This document shows, piece after piece, positions 1 through 12,628 of a stretch of DNA of 64,000 bases. How positions within the stretch are numbered: the stretch's first letter is position 1; each line of letters opens with the position of its first letter. The stretch covers positions 48,359,715-48,423,714 of the forward strand of contig CM038467.1 of the NCBI GenBank assembly GCA_021464415.1, given 5' to 3'. A model generated the notes under the pieces. That model had not been told where the DNA came from, did not search any database, and worked only from the letters and a program-made list of their open reading frames with translations. The position numbers and the translations under genes are program-made. This DNA is from Lonicera japonica (lineage: Eukaryota > Streptophyta > Magnoliopsida > Dipsacales > Caprifoliaceae).

Positions 1-1313
1 CTTGACAATTGAGTAAAAGATTGTCAAATTTATACGCAGTAATTTGCAACTAAGTAATTTACACCTTACACAGTTTTCAAGGACCGAACAAAAAGTGGAG
101 TGTTTCCAACAAATATTGTAGTGCTAATATCTCCATCCTAGTATAAATAGTTCGAATTGGACCACATAAAAATTACTTAATTCATAAATTATTTAATTTT
201 AGTATTGCTGTAAAAAATAAAATATACTAATATAAAAATTTTAAATACAAATAACTGTAAAAATATTAAGAAAAAACCTAAAGGCATAACTAAAAATACA
301 TAATCTATATTTATCACCTAAAGTTATTCAAGAAAAATTACATCACATAATTTTTTGTTAAAAAATAATTATAATTAGAAAATTTATTAAAAGAGCCCAA
401 ACCCATTAACATTCGTGGATCAAAAGCCTGACCTTGTACAAAAGGTGCATATAGGCTTCTAACGGATAAAATAATATATGGGCCCAGACTTGGCTCACTG
501 TAATTTTATTTTTAAATGAAGTAAATTCGAGAGTTAAAAGAATAATTATTTTTAATAAAATTTTGTGAATTTTTTAAATTGAAAATGGGTTTAATATTTG
601 ATACATATATTCGTTTTCGCCCATTAAAATTTTATATGATCATCTCAACCATTTTTAAATTGAATATTGTGATGACATTTTTTGGAACTCATTTCCACCA
701 TGAAAAATTACATCTATCTAGTTCTCGAACTTGATCTAATTGAGGAAAAATTTAACTGAAAGCATCACAAAGAGTATCCAAGTCCTATGGGTCGATGGTT
801 ATAAAATTATTACATGTATAAAAAAAATTGTTATCCCCAGGGATACAATGATCGCATATACTTAAGTAGCTCTCTAATAAGTACATATCGGCGAATTAAT
901 GATTACTGAACTTTCACACTTGAAACTGAAGAATCAAGAAGGGAAAGAAAGATGATCTTCGAAATTCTATTTCACAAATGGAATGGAGGTAGGTTTATCT
1001 AGACTTTTTAAGTCACTCTTTAGAAAAGACACGACTCTTCAGAAAAGGACATCTCTCATCACAAGAGATGTGTCTTTTAGTCCTAATGGCAAGTCCCTTT
1101 TGAAGAAACATGACTCTTAAATCTATGGACATGACTCTTCTTGAAAGATTTCAACCAATAATTTTAAAATTTATTTTTACTCATAAATAAATTATTAATT
1201 TAATTAATAATTTCCAACAATTAGAAAACACCAAGTCATAACTGCTTTTGGTAGCTTCTCGTTTAATATAATGGATGTGGTGGTGATGGGCCTCACAAAG
1301 ACTGATGGCACGT
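1..1313. repeat. Left arm of segmental duplication, copy A (non-coding)
   Basis: This arm is near-identical to 38,861-40,175, with small indels and substitutions only. I see no convincing gene in it; the short open frames are not conserved in length between the copies. The arm ends where the first CACTA element interrupts copy A. Position 1 is simply the window edge, so the true left boundary of the duplication is probably outside the window. Confidence 0.85.
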
Positions 1314-1700
1314 CACTACACCAGAAATGCCAAACTGGCACGGTTTTTAACCGTGCCAAAACACATATGGAATGGCTCCGAGCCGTGCTCAAAAGTGGCG
1401 TGGTTTTTTTTTTGGAACGGCTATTTCCCTTCCCATTCAGTTCTATATTTTGGTCAAACCGTACCCCTTTTTCACTTAAACTGGAACGGTTTTGGAAGTG
1501 TCCAAAACCGTGCCAAATGCGTTCTTTCTTTTTGCCCAAATTTCTGCCAATTGACCACGTGTCATTTTTTATTCTTGCATGTTATTTTAATTAATTTGTT
1601 TATCACTGATTTGGAACGGTTTTTAGCCGTGCCATAACCATTCCACTTTAAAAATGTAATTTTTTTATCCATTTTATTTATTCCAGGCACAATTTTGGCT
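1314..1700. promoter_or_regulatory. 5' subterminal repeat region of the first CACTA element
   Basis: Multiple inverted copies of a GGCACGG / CCGTGCC core lie at about 1337-1360, 1482-1515 and 1613-1636, often arranged head to head around a T-rich spacer. Similar cores recur at 7860-7970 near the other end. In CACTA elements such subterminal motifs bind the accessory transposition protein; that role here is inferred from the family. The 107-111-residue open frames on both strands over these repeats look fortuitous. Confidence 0.7.
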
Positions 1701-4700
1701 CTTTTCAACCTATTCCGGCCACATTAGTATGATTTTTGTTCAAGCCGCATCTTTGGCTTTTTTCGACCTGTTCTTTTTCATGCTTCGAAAAAATTTTATA
1801 GGCAACAAATGAAAATAAATCCATCAAATAAAAAAAAAATACAACATTCAATTAAAAATTGATCATTATTCCACATCCAAATCAACGTACGCTTTTATAA
1901 GTAGAATACCAAGTCGCCAACATACAAAGTTTAAATTGTTTAGGATCTTATACAATTAGTGTTTTATCACAAAGCCTAAAAATACAATAGACTCCTTTGG
2001 CCGTCTTTCAAATATTCTTTTCCGCCTACGAAGTTGTAATTACCAAAATCTTTGACTTCGTTGTAACCTGGGTATTCATAAGATAACAAAAATAATGTCA
2101 GAGGGGATGACAAAATACAACTCTAAGACGAAAAATTACAAAAGCTAGGGGGAGTTGGACAGGCATACAATAGAATCATGTATAATCAACAGCATTAAAG
2201 CCTTGTGATGCCGATAAGAAATAAATTAATCACTTACTTTGGGTTGGGAAATTTTTTTACCTTGGGACCCTATGTTTGTATGTGGTATCCAATAGAAAAT
2301 GTGACTCAGAACAGTTCAAACAAAGAATGGGTCGTCAACTTCCATCAACAAATGCTCCTGCATATGTGTGGATGTGTGGCATATTATTAGGGAAAAATAA
2401 AAAAAATTAAACAACTAATCACACCAACACTAGATTAGTACCACACCAAGATAAAAGAATCATTCTATAATAAAAGCCTTGCGATAATAAATTCTATAAT
2501 CATTAAGTAACAAAATCAAATGTTAATATAACTTCAATAATATGTTACGTGATAACATTACCCCAACATGTGCACGATAAATTCAACAAGCAAGATTAAT
2601 TGCTAAATCAGTCACGCTACATTATCACAATAGTTGTATCCCTTTCTTCAGCTTCTGTTTATTTCCTTCTTTTGTGAAGCTACGAAAAAATAAATCCCAA
2701 AAGGAAGTCTAGATAAAATAGGATAAAAAATAGATGATGTGCGAGTGAGGTTACAAAGTACAAAGAGAGTTGGAGCGTACAGGCAGATAGTATCCCAATT
2801 CAAAGCTATTACAAACAAGATTTTAGTGTTAAGCTCAAATATGAAATGTCCATGTTGATAACGAGACTTAGATATAGTAGGTGAATAAAAAGAGAGGTAC
2901 CTGAAACTGAGAGATATAGTAGCATTGTGCAAATCCCTCCCCACTTTCACATTTCCAGTAAAATCTATTAATAGTCTGCAAAATAGGATACTAATGCGTG
3001 CTTGTTGATTAACACAAAACTAAAATAAAGTTAAAAAGTAAATATTACAAAAATAAAAAATGTCCAATAACAAGAGTGATAATAATATTACACATTTTCA
3101 AAATTAATGGAATAAAATTGTAATAGTTAACTAATATATAAATTTGGTATTCTAGCACTCTAATATTTCAGTGACACTTTGGTGTATTCTTTTAGATAAA
3201 AAAAAGGTTGTTAAGCACCTCTCCCTTGACCAATTCACTGTTGGATCACCCATTTTATTAACCACAACAAGCAGTTTAGAAACACCCCTCATCCTTGCAA
3301 GTTGTACAAGTTGTAAAGGATCTAAAGAGGACCAATTTTTTTATACTTAAATGTGAACCAATTATTTTGAGGGGATTAACACATGATTTTAAAATTATTT
3401 TTTTTTATCAAATTTGGTGAATATGATCTTCATGATTAGTAAATCATTTCTACCAAATTTCATCGAAAAATTCAACCGAGAAGTGAGCTAGCTAAACATC
3501 TAATGTGTTAACAGTCATAAATGCGAATATATATATATGTATATATATCAATTTTTTAGTTAACATACTTCCCAATTGAATTTTTCAAATGAAATTTGGA
3601 GGAGATCATCTTCCCTAAGTTTCATCAAAAAATTCATTTGTTTACCCCCTCAAAATTGTTGGTCCGCATTTAAGGACAAAAAAATTGGTTGTCTTTAGGT
3701 CGAGAGAGCACTTTGAAACCAAATGTAGAGCACAATAGCACATTATATATAGTGGAACAATAAAACAAGCAGTAAAATACCAATACACCTATATCAGCTT
3801 GAGACGCACCGTTTATCATGTAGAGACAGCAATAAAAATGGTTCAAAACAGATTCAGAATAATCAATTCAGCAGCAAATAGAAATATATTTTAATCAACA
3901 ATATTCAGATCCAACTTATTCCAAAATATTTCAATAATAAAATCAACTACGCACAGCAGATTTTAAGGCAGCAATATCAACAACAAATTAATAGATTATT
4001 ACAAATATATTCGGGTCCAATTTTCATCAATTTGAAGCACACAAAAACATTAATACTCAGATCTCAAAACAGATATATAACCAACAGATTATTTAATAGC
4101 TAATTAAGAAGGATAGTACCAGGATTTATGAAGAGAAAGATTGCAAAACAGATCTGAAAATAAAACCCACTGGTCCGAGTATAATGCCACCAAGAACGCA
4201 CCAAACCGAGTACACAGCACCAAGAAATGTACACACGCAGCAGGTAGAAATCTCCACAGAATCGGAATACACAACACTACAGTTTTTGGATCTTTAATCT
4301 TCAAAAAAAAAAACCAAAATTTTGAATCCAACTTGACAAGAGTTTTACAAATAATTTCGATCAAAAATCAATACAATACTCTCTCAAGGGAATAGAAAAA
4401 TCCAAAGCGTATTCAATCAATAACTACTCTAATCTCTAGAAATAGACAAAAGAAAAGCATAAAAGAATTTTATTTCTTCAAAGATCTAGAGAGATAAACG
4501 AGAGAGAAGGAGACGAATGTGTGCGTGTTGTGCGGCTGCTCCTTTTTCGTAGGGCACAAAGAGATAAGAGAGGATATATATACGTGGACAATAGAAGGCT
4601 ATGATCAATCTCATCCAACGGCTAAGATAAAAGAGAAGCAAATATATATATATATATAATATATATATTCAGTTAAAACAATTCTCATACAAGGACATAA

Positions 4701-5354
4701 AGCACAAATAAAAAATAAATTAATAAAAACATAAAGTTTTCTTTAAAAAATAATTTTGAATAAAATCACATTAAAGAGCAAATAAAAAAATATATCTGTT
4801 TAAGCACAATTTTAATAAATTTGTTCTCGAGTTTCACCGATAAATTTCAGTACAGTAAAATCTTTCACCGATAAAAGTTTTCTAGACCACTTTTACCTCG
4901 AAATGGACAATCCTAATTTGCCCACTACGTGATACCCAATATGACTTTCAATTCTAATTTTTATATTAATTTTGTTATCCGTCAACAATGGGATAAAATA
5001 ATACCACCTATAAGTATAGTATATATTTATCCGGTTCTAAAGAGATAAAATAATAATTAATCACGAGTGCATTATAATCTCATGTTGCACCAAACGTATG
5101 ATATTATTAAAATATTTTATATACTCTTACGCCAAATACATGATTAAGAAACAAACAGAGAAAGAAAAAAGGCCCAAATCAAACCTTAAATCTTATCTTA
5201 TATGGAGATGACAGAGTTGGATTCGTTAGAGTAGGGTCCGTGAGTGAATGGTGGGAGTGGTGAAGGGTTGCGGCAGTGTGGAGGAAGCCGATTGATTTGG
5301 CACAATAAAACAAATATTTAAACCCATTGATAAAGTTAATTGAAAAAATGGAAG
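1701..5354. other. Interior of the first CACTA element, no recognisable gene
   Basis: AT-rich sequence with only short open frames (under about 100 residues), none resembling transposase or a host gene. TA-rich microsatellites occur near 3528-3547 and 4645-4672. Confidence 0.6.
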
Positions 5355-5865
5355 AAAATTAGAAGAAGAAAGAGAAAGAAGCAAAATAATTTAGAAAAAT
5401 ATATGGAACACTTAAGGATTGTTATTGAAGTGCTACAACAACATTAATTATTTTGTTAAAATGTCAAGCTAATTCTTTCCGTCTCCGCCATCTTACTTCT
5501 TCCATCTTTAAATTTTGTTTTTTGTACAAATCACAAAAATGTATATGTCAAGCTAAATGTATTACTGAAATAAAACTCATTTAATTAATACACTTATATA
5601 TATATATATATATATATGAACCATCTATTTATATATGTATATGTGTACATGAATATCTTATTTTGGGTTTTCTAAGTTATGATTTTTGTGATTTATACAA
5701 AAAAAAAATTAAAGATGGAAGAAGTAAGATGGCGGAGACGGAAAGAATTAGCTTGACATTTTAACAAAATAATTAATGATGTTGTAGCACTTCAATAACA
5801 ATCTTTAAGTGTTCCATATAGTTTTCTAAATTATTTTGCTTCTTTCTCTTTCTTCTTCTAATTTT
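5355..5865. repeat. Long inverted repeat (foldback) inside the first CACTA element
   Basis: The left arm (about 5355-5543) and right arm (about 5680-5865) are near-perfect reverse complements over roughly 185 bp. The loop of about 135 bp contains a TA microsatellite. The outer edges are AAAATTAGAAG and its complement CTTCTAATTTT. No obvious target duplication is visible, so the element family is unassigned. It could be a nested foldback MITE or a locally formed palindrome. Confidence 0.8.
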
Positions 5866-7850
5866 GTACACATATATCGTTATTATAATTCACATATATC
5901 GTTATTATAATTTACAATAATGCTATTCAGGCATAGATTTGAAGCCTAATTCACATATACTCTCTTTGTGTAATTTAAAAGATATTTTTAGCCAACACAT
6001 ATGATGTTAAGTGTAATTTATGGATACTGTTAATGTAATTCACAACTATTCTAAATATAATTCATATATACTAATATTCTTAATCTAATTCAAAGATACT
6101 ATTAACATAATTCGTAATTATAAATATCATTAGTGTAATCAACAGATACTTTTAGTGTAATTTAAAATATACTCCTAATATAATTTCATATTCTCATTAT
6201 ACTACAAAGGCACTCTTAGTATAATTCATCATCATAATATTATTATAGTATCTTATACTAGTATTGTGAAACAAATACTAAAGATATTGTGAAATTTTGT
6301 ATACGTAAAAAAAAGAACAAAAAGAAGAGTTATGTTTATTTGATACAAAAAGAAGATGTTTTATTTGGGTTAAGAAGTGAAATTTTTACCTTTGAATTAT
6401 TAAAAAAAATATAACTATTAAGGCATGAACATGGAAGCAAATAAACATATATTTTTAGCACATTTGAAATCTAAATAGTCTTTATTCAGATTTCAAATGT
6501 ACAAAACAAACAGTCCCTTAATGTGTTGTATTGAGCATTTCAGGATGTAAATATTCTAAATTTAGGAAATTACATATTTTTAAGCAAAATATAGAAAGTT
6601 AAACGGAATAAATTAAATAAGAGTTTGTAAGTCGTATGTACAATATATGTGGTTTCCTATTATCAAATTTAAATACTAATGATTTTTAACTTTAATTTGT
6701 CATTTGAATTTATGTGATGGTTATCTTATAATTTAATGTGAATTAAGTTATATAGGATAACTAAAAGAATTCATTATTTTAGTTTAAAGTTTACACAAAA
6801 CATAAGACAGCGTATATATAATTATAGTTATATATAAGAAACATATAAGGTTATTATCCGAATCCGATAGGAAAAGAATAACTGAGTTTACTATCTGAAT
6901 AAATATGGATAATGATTTGGATATCATATTTAAAAAAGATAAGCATAATAGTGTGGTATCTGATCCGTATACACCCCTACCTATAAATAAATATACTATC
7001 TCTAATATTTTACATTAGTTTTATGAATATTAATGATATTGTTCATAAATTTATAAAATTCTTATAGTTGAATAATTAAATATATATATTATAATTATTT
7101 TTTATAATCTGTATCCAAGACGTATCGTATCCTATATTTTTCTAATTTCTTATTTTGCAGTATCACCGTATTGGTACAGTGTCATATTCGATAACCGAAT
7201 CCATATTCGTGCTTCACAGAGTATAATAATGATATTTTACTAAACTAATCCGTGAAATTATACTTTTAGATAAAATGCAATATAACGTTTCGAAGTATTA
7301 TTAATTTCTTAATCACAAAAAAACTATATGTTTACTTGAAATGCATACCATATATTTAATTTTAGTATGACTAGTTTTAAATTTAATTTTAGTATAATAC
7401 TTATGGATTATAAAATAACTAGATTATAAAGAGAAAAAACATATTTTTCATATTTTAACAACTAAACAAAAGGATTAATAAATAAAAGTACTAATAGAAA
7501 AAATATTAATTACAAACTTTGTTCCTTAAAAAAATATTTAATATAATAAACATTAAGTTGTTGAATATAAATTATAAAAAAGTTAAACTATACAATATGT
7601 AGGTTTTACAAAATGAAATTAATTAATTTTAAAATATAAAATAAAAATTTTAAAAAGTCAAAATGGTCTTATTTCGAGAAAAAAAATGAGATATGGTTAT
7701 TTTAGGCATAATTTTCATTATAATATTAGAAAAAGTGAAAAATTGAATATATTAAAATGAAATTATGAGCATAATTCTTAAAATTATTTAAAAAATTGGA
7801 TTTTCAAGTGGGCGGGAGATTTGGTCAAAGGCGGGAAAGGAAAAGACGAT
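5866..7850. other. 3' interior of the first CACTA element, no gene seen
   Basis: AT-rich sequence in which a TATAATTCA-like phrase recurs irregularly between about 5880 and 6240. No open frame of note. The 3' subterminal repeats begin near 7855. Confidence 0.55.
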
Positions 7851-7995
7851 AAGAACTGTTTTGGAACGGCAAGAAACCGATCCAAAATAGACACGGGGTT
7901 GAGCCCTGCCAAATTCGTGTCTTTCGCTATCTAAATCTGGCACGGCGTAAAACCGTGCCAAAACGGCGTGCCAGTTAGCGAAATCTGGTGTAGTG

Positions 7996-8748
7996 CATTG
8001 GAGTTCAATGCATGGGAAACGTCCAATGTAAACCCATGAACTTCTGTAGAGTTAATTCTAAGTTTAATAAATATATAATCGATTCTAGAATTTTCATTTT
8101 GATAAATGCGTTGGTAATTTGCTTTTACTAATATCAAAATCGAAATAACGAGCTTAATACATGTTTTATTAGTTTGTTAATTGGTGTTTGAAATTAAAAA
8201 CTAGTACCAAATGGTTTGGTTTTTCGCTATATTAGATATTTTCGGTAAATATTGGTTTTTGGTATTTGCAGTTAATTTCGGTTTTGGTAAATGGTATAAT
8301 AAGTGCAAAATTTAATAAAGATCTTAGGTTAATTTTGATTTTTGATAAAACGGAATAACTTTATATCTTTCTTGTTTATTTCGATCATTCTCCTGTATTA
8401 AATATGTGGGTTTTGAATTAGTGGGTCAATTTATTTCGGTTTTCATATGGGTTTATTTGATCACATAAAGTTGTAGATTAGGTTCATTACATATCACTGT
8501 GGTATGATGTGTTTGGTATTTTCTCAATTCTAGTGAAATTTCTACCATAAGTGAAATACATGCTTCCTCAAGGTATAAAATAGATTTCTTGTTGGGTGAA
8601 AAGTTTGGAATTTGTTTAAGAATTTCCAATTCAAAGAGTTAGAATTGGAATTGATGTTATATTTGGTGAAGATTGGTTTTGCTTCAATCTGATTTCCGAG
8701 AATGGAATTGGATGGAGTTCCCAAACACACTTTAAGGTGAGATGCATG
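7996..8748. repeat. Segmental duplication, copy A, between the two CACTA insertions
   Basis: Matches 40,188-40,938 nearly base for base. No gene is visible. The segment ends at GATGCATG, where the second CACTA element enters; copy B continues uninterrupted into GTCTATGGC. Confidence 0.85.
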
Positions 8749-8759
8749 CACTACACCAA

Positions 8760-9110
8760 CAAGGCTCTTGGGCGACGTAGTCAATAGAATACGTCGCCTA
8801 AGAGTATCCTAGGCGACGTAATAATGACACGTCGCCTAAGATAATCCTAGGCGACGTAGGTATAAAGTACGACGCCACATAAACTCCTAGGCGACGTAGG
8901 TATACAGTACGTCGCTTGAGATTATCTAGGGCGACGTACTCAAATTCACACGTCGCCCAAAAGTTGTTCACCACCGACACTTTTAAGTGGCGGTCAAAAG
9001 GGGTTTTGACTGACTTTAGGCGACGTATGAACTATACCTACGTCACCCTAGAGGTATATTAGGCGGGTATAGTTTCTACGTCGCCTAAGATCCTGTCATC
9101 TTTATATCAG
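8760..9110. promoter_or_regulatory. Subterminal CGTCGCC repeat cluster of the second CACTA element
   Basis: About a dozen copies of GGCGACGTA or its complement TACGTCGCC occur within 350 bp, frequently paired head to head so that they can form hairpins. This is the arrangement of TNPA-type binding sites in CACTA ends; the binding role is inferred from the family. Several copies carry single CpG-type changes, for example ACGTCACCC near 9041. Confidence 0.75.
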
Positions 9111-9900
9111 AACCACTCTTCTATTTTTCGGGGTTGATGTGTTTTAGAGCTACTTTGGGCGATTTTGGCAATTTTAAAGGTAAAAATCAACATCATTTCT
9201 CTCATTGAAGGCTTGTTTGACCTTTAGGTAATCTATCTCTTATTAATATTAATTATTTATTAATTTTTGTGTTTATATAGATATTGTGTTTAGTGTAGAA
9301 AATTTATAATTGGTGTTGAAGATATAGTATTGTTGTTAGTTTTTACCTCTATTTGATCTCTAGGTTAATACTACGTCGCCTAAGAACTTTCCATTTTCGG
9401 TTTTAGAGTTAATTTGGGCGATTTTAGCAATTTTGAAGGTGAAAATCAACATCATTTCTCTCATTAAAGGCTTGTTTGATATTTAGGTACTCTATCTCTT
9501 ATTAATTTTAATTATTTACTAATTTTTGTGTTTATATATATATATATACTGTGTTTAGTGTAGAAAATGTGTATTTGGTGTTGAATATATATAGTATTAT
9601 TGTTAATTGTTGCCCCTATTTGATCTCTACGTTCGTTCTACGTCGCCTAAGAACATGCCATTTTCAGGGTTGATGTATTTTAGAGTTAATTTTGGCGATT
9701 TTGAAGGTGAAAATTAACATCATTTCCCTCATTAAAAGCTTGTTTGATTTTTAGGTACTTTATCTATTACTAATATTAATTTTTTTACTATTTTTTTTAC
9801 TATTTTTTTTACTTTATATAAATATCGTGTTTAGTGTATAAAATGTGTATTTGGTGTTGAAGATATAGTATTGTTGTTAGTTGTTGCCCTTTTTTATATA
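9110..9900. repeat. Three tandem units of about 265 bp upstream of TNP2
   Basis: Units begin near 9126, 9390 and 9658. Each has a TTTTAGAGYTA...GGCGATTTT segment, a conserved AATCAACATCATTTC stretch, a variable T-rich tract, and (units 1 and 2) a closing ACGTCGCCTAAGAAC that repeats the subterminal motif. They lie between the terminal repeat cluster and the transposase start and probably form the element's leader or promoter region. Confidence 0.75.
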
Positions 9901-9972
9901 TACGTTAGTATTATTCGTAGTTGTTAGTAATTTTTGAGTTTGTAATTATTTGTCATATGACAGTGATCGAAA

Positions 9973-12628
9973 ATGAATAAGAACTGGATGAAATGCTCAA
10001 GAGGTTCAACGGAATTCATTGTGGGGCTAATGGAGTTCTTAGAGTATGTTCGAGAAAATGGCAACAGTTCTACTGGATTGTATCCATGTCCCTGCAAAAA
10101 ATGTTTCAACATGGGTCAACGGGTGACATTAGATGAAATATACATCCATTTGACCAATGCAGGTATAATGGAGTCATATACAGTATGGAACCTACATGGG
10201 GAAATTCCAGAGACAACTTCGCAATGGCAAGCAGAACAGAACAGGGCGTCTTCGAGTAACCCGACCATGGAATTCGTACAAGATGCTTTTCCTTTTCGTG
10301 AATCGTATGATCACCTTGGTGTTGACAATGCATTTCATGCTGACCCTGTCGCCAAAGAAAATTCGATAGCATATCAGCGTCTCTTAGACAAATCAGTGAC
10401 TCCACTGTACGAGGGTAGTCAAGTCACGGCGCCAGCTTTAATGCTTAGATCGTTGCAACTAAAATAGAGTTGCAATATGGCAGACACATCCTTTAACAAG
10501 TGGGCTGCTGAAATTAATTACTTGTTGCCCGAAGGGAACAAGTACCCTGACTCATACAAAGCTGTAAAAAAGGCCTTAAAGAAGATTGGCATGGGTTACG
10601 AGGTCATCCACGGGTGTTACTACGGCTGCTACTTGTTTTACAAGGAGGGTAAATACCTAGATCAATGTCCTATTTGCGGTGAGTCAAGACGGGAAAAAGA
10701 AAATACAGGCGATGGCAAACGGATTGCCCGAAAGACGGTTCGATACTTCCCATTGGCACCGAGGTTGCAGCGTCTGTATAGTTGTAAACATATTGCAAAG
10801 GAAATGCGGTGGCATGGGGAAAGAAGAGAAGATACTAAATATCTTAGACATTCAGCTGATGGAGAAGCATGGAAGGATTTCGACAGGTGACGTATATATT
10901 CACAGTTCATACACATACAATTTAATAAATTATTAGTCTAATTATTTTCATATTAAGGAATTTGTCTCGTCATTTTGCAGGTCCCAACCGCAATTTGCCG
11001 CAGACATTAGAAACGTACGTCTTGCTCTAGCGTCAGACGGGTTCAGTCCGTACTCTACTACAGCGGTTCCCTACAGTTGTTGGCCTGTTATTGCGATGCC
11101 TTATAATTTTCCGCCTTTGTTGTGTATGAAGAAGGAGTTTAACATTCTAGTCTTACTAATATCCGGCCCTAAGAGTCCGGGAAAGACTCTAAATGTGTTT
11201 ATGAGACCACTGATTGATGAACTTAAGATGCTATGGGAGACGGGGGTTTCAACTTGGGATCGATACGGTGAAGTGGCATTTAACATGAGGGCAGCCGTTA
11301 TGTGGACCATCAGCGACTTTCCAGGATTAGGAATGTTGGGAGGTATTCAGACAAAAGGGTACAAGGCATGTCCCATATGTTTGGATGATATTATTGCGGT
11401 TCACAATAATGGAAGGATGTCATACCAGGGAGCGCGTAGATGGCTTTCTGAAGATCACCCTTATCGGAGGATACCAGAAAGGTTTAATGGGGAGCCAGAG
11501 CTTAGACCCTCCCCACAAAGAAAGTCTGCACGTCAGGTTCTTGAAGCTACCAACAGTTTTTCTTACCCTCAAAATTCTTTGCATCCGGATCCTGACTTCA
11601 AACAGGTACAGCTCAAACTAACAGTAGTTGTGATATTGTAATAAGTTAATTTGTAATATTGTAAATTGATAAGTTGTGTTGTACTTAATGTTAGGTAGCT
11701 AAAAATAGATTGTGTTGGACTCACGTCAGTATATTTTGGGAACTGCCTTACTGGACATCATCGAGTGTGAGACATGCATTAGATGTGATGCATATCGAAA
11801 AAAATGTATGCGACAACATCTTGGGCACCGTTTTAGGTCTCGATGGAAAGACTAAGGACGATATGAAATCTCGATTAACTCTAAAGAATATGGGCATACA
11901 CAGCAATCTTTGGCCGAGGATAGGGCCGTCAGGAAAAGTGACGCTACCTCAGGCGAATTACACAGTTCGTCCTAGGGATCTCAGAGACGTATTGGATCGG
12001 GTTGCAGCTGTTAAATATCCAAGAGGTTATGCTGGAAGCCTAAAGAGTAAGATCAGACCGTCTGATAAAAAGTTTTTTGGATTGAAGACTCATGATTGCC
12101 ATGTCATGCTTCAGCGTGTTCTTCCTGTGGTTATCCGACCATATTTGGGAAGGGACGTCGCTGACGCATTAGTAGAGTATTGCAGATTCTTTCAGACAAT
12201 TTACGCCCGAGAGTTGAAGAAATCAGATGTCCATCAACTGCAAACCGATATTTTCATGATCCTATGCAAGTTGGAGATGATATTTCCGCCAGCTTTCTTT
12301 ACCATCATGGTCCATCTATGCATCCACCTGCCGGAACAGGTCCTGCTCACTGGTCCCGTGCATTATACTTGGATGTTTTCCACTGAAAGGTATTATTTCA
12401 GATCTTAGGATATTATATATAATTGTCTTTAATTGTATACATTTGTACTATATAATTGAGCAATCTTTCAGGCAGCTCGGAGAATACAAGAAAGATGTTG
12501 GAAACAAGCGTTACCCAGAGAGGTGTATTGCCGAGAGGAACATCATGCACGAGTGTGTGACTTTCATCAATAACTATCTACATGATCCTAACGCGAGTGA
12601 TGAAGTCATACCGGTTGTACTACATAAT
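9973..12628 (+). pseudogene. TNP2-type CACTA transposase, interrupted and truncated
   Basis: Four exons can be read with consistent GT..AG introns and phase: 9973-10886, 10981-11605, 11695-12389 and 12472-12628. The N-terminus has the transposase-associated domain (NWMKCSRGSTEF..., cysteine pair PCPCKKC). It is followed by the Transposase_21 (TNP2) core with CPICGESR and GPKSPGK motifs, then LDVMHIEKNVCDN and a DUF4218-like region. An in-frame TAG at 10,465-10,467 breaks exon 1 between two stretches that align continuously with the family. The 3' end is lost at the element truncation, so the C-terminal part is missing. Even ignoring the stop, the product would be incomplete. It is on the same strand and inside the truncated CACTA element. 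Confidence 0.88.

Larger units (their letters stand above)
1314..7995. mobile_element. Non-autonomous CACTA (En/Spm-like) DNA transposon, about 6.7 kb
   Basis: The element starts CACTACACCAGA and ends TCTGGTGTAGTG, giving perfect 12-bp terminal inverted repeats of the CACTA type. The flanking triplets are CGT (1311-1313) and CAT (7996-7998), a 3-bp target duplication with one G-to-A change. The paralogous copy B near 40,190 carries the uninterrupted site with a single CGT, which proves the insertion. Subterminal regions carry repeated palindrome-like units such as GGCACGGTTTTTAACCGTGC near both ends, as expected for TNPA-type binding sites. I find no transposase-like frame inside, so the element would depend on proteins supplied in trans. 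Confidence 0.93.
8749..12628 (+). mobile_element. CACTA transposon with TNP2 gene, 3' end deleted
   Basis: The element begins with the terminal repeat CACTACACCAACAAG directly after ATG (8746-8748). Coding sequence of a TNP2 transposase follows. The expected terminal TAGTG and the 3' part of the element are absent: transposase sequence runs straight into TGGTCTATGGC, the sequence that follows the insertion point in copy B (about 40,938). The 3' breakpoint is therefore at, or within a base or two of, the target duplication. The terminal repeat differs from that of the neighbouring CACTA after the first nine bases, so this is a different family. Confidence 0.9.

Noticed and set aside
1204..1637. 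Overlapping 107-111-residue open frames on both strands
   Set aside because: They lie over CACTA subterminal inverted repeats and owe their length to the palindromic units; no family match, and the minus-strand frame crosses the element edge.
8760..9110. CRISPR-like regularly spaced repeats
   Set aside because: The repeated GGCGACGTA units occur in both orientations with irregular spacing inside a CACTA terminus of a plant genome.
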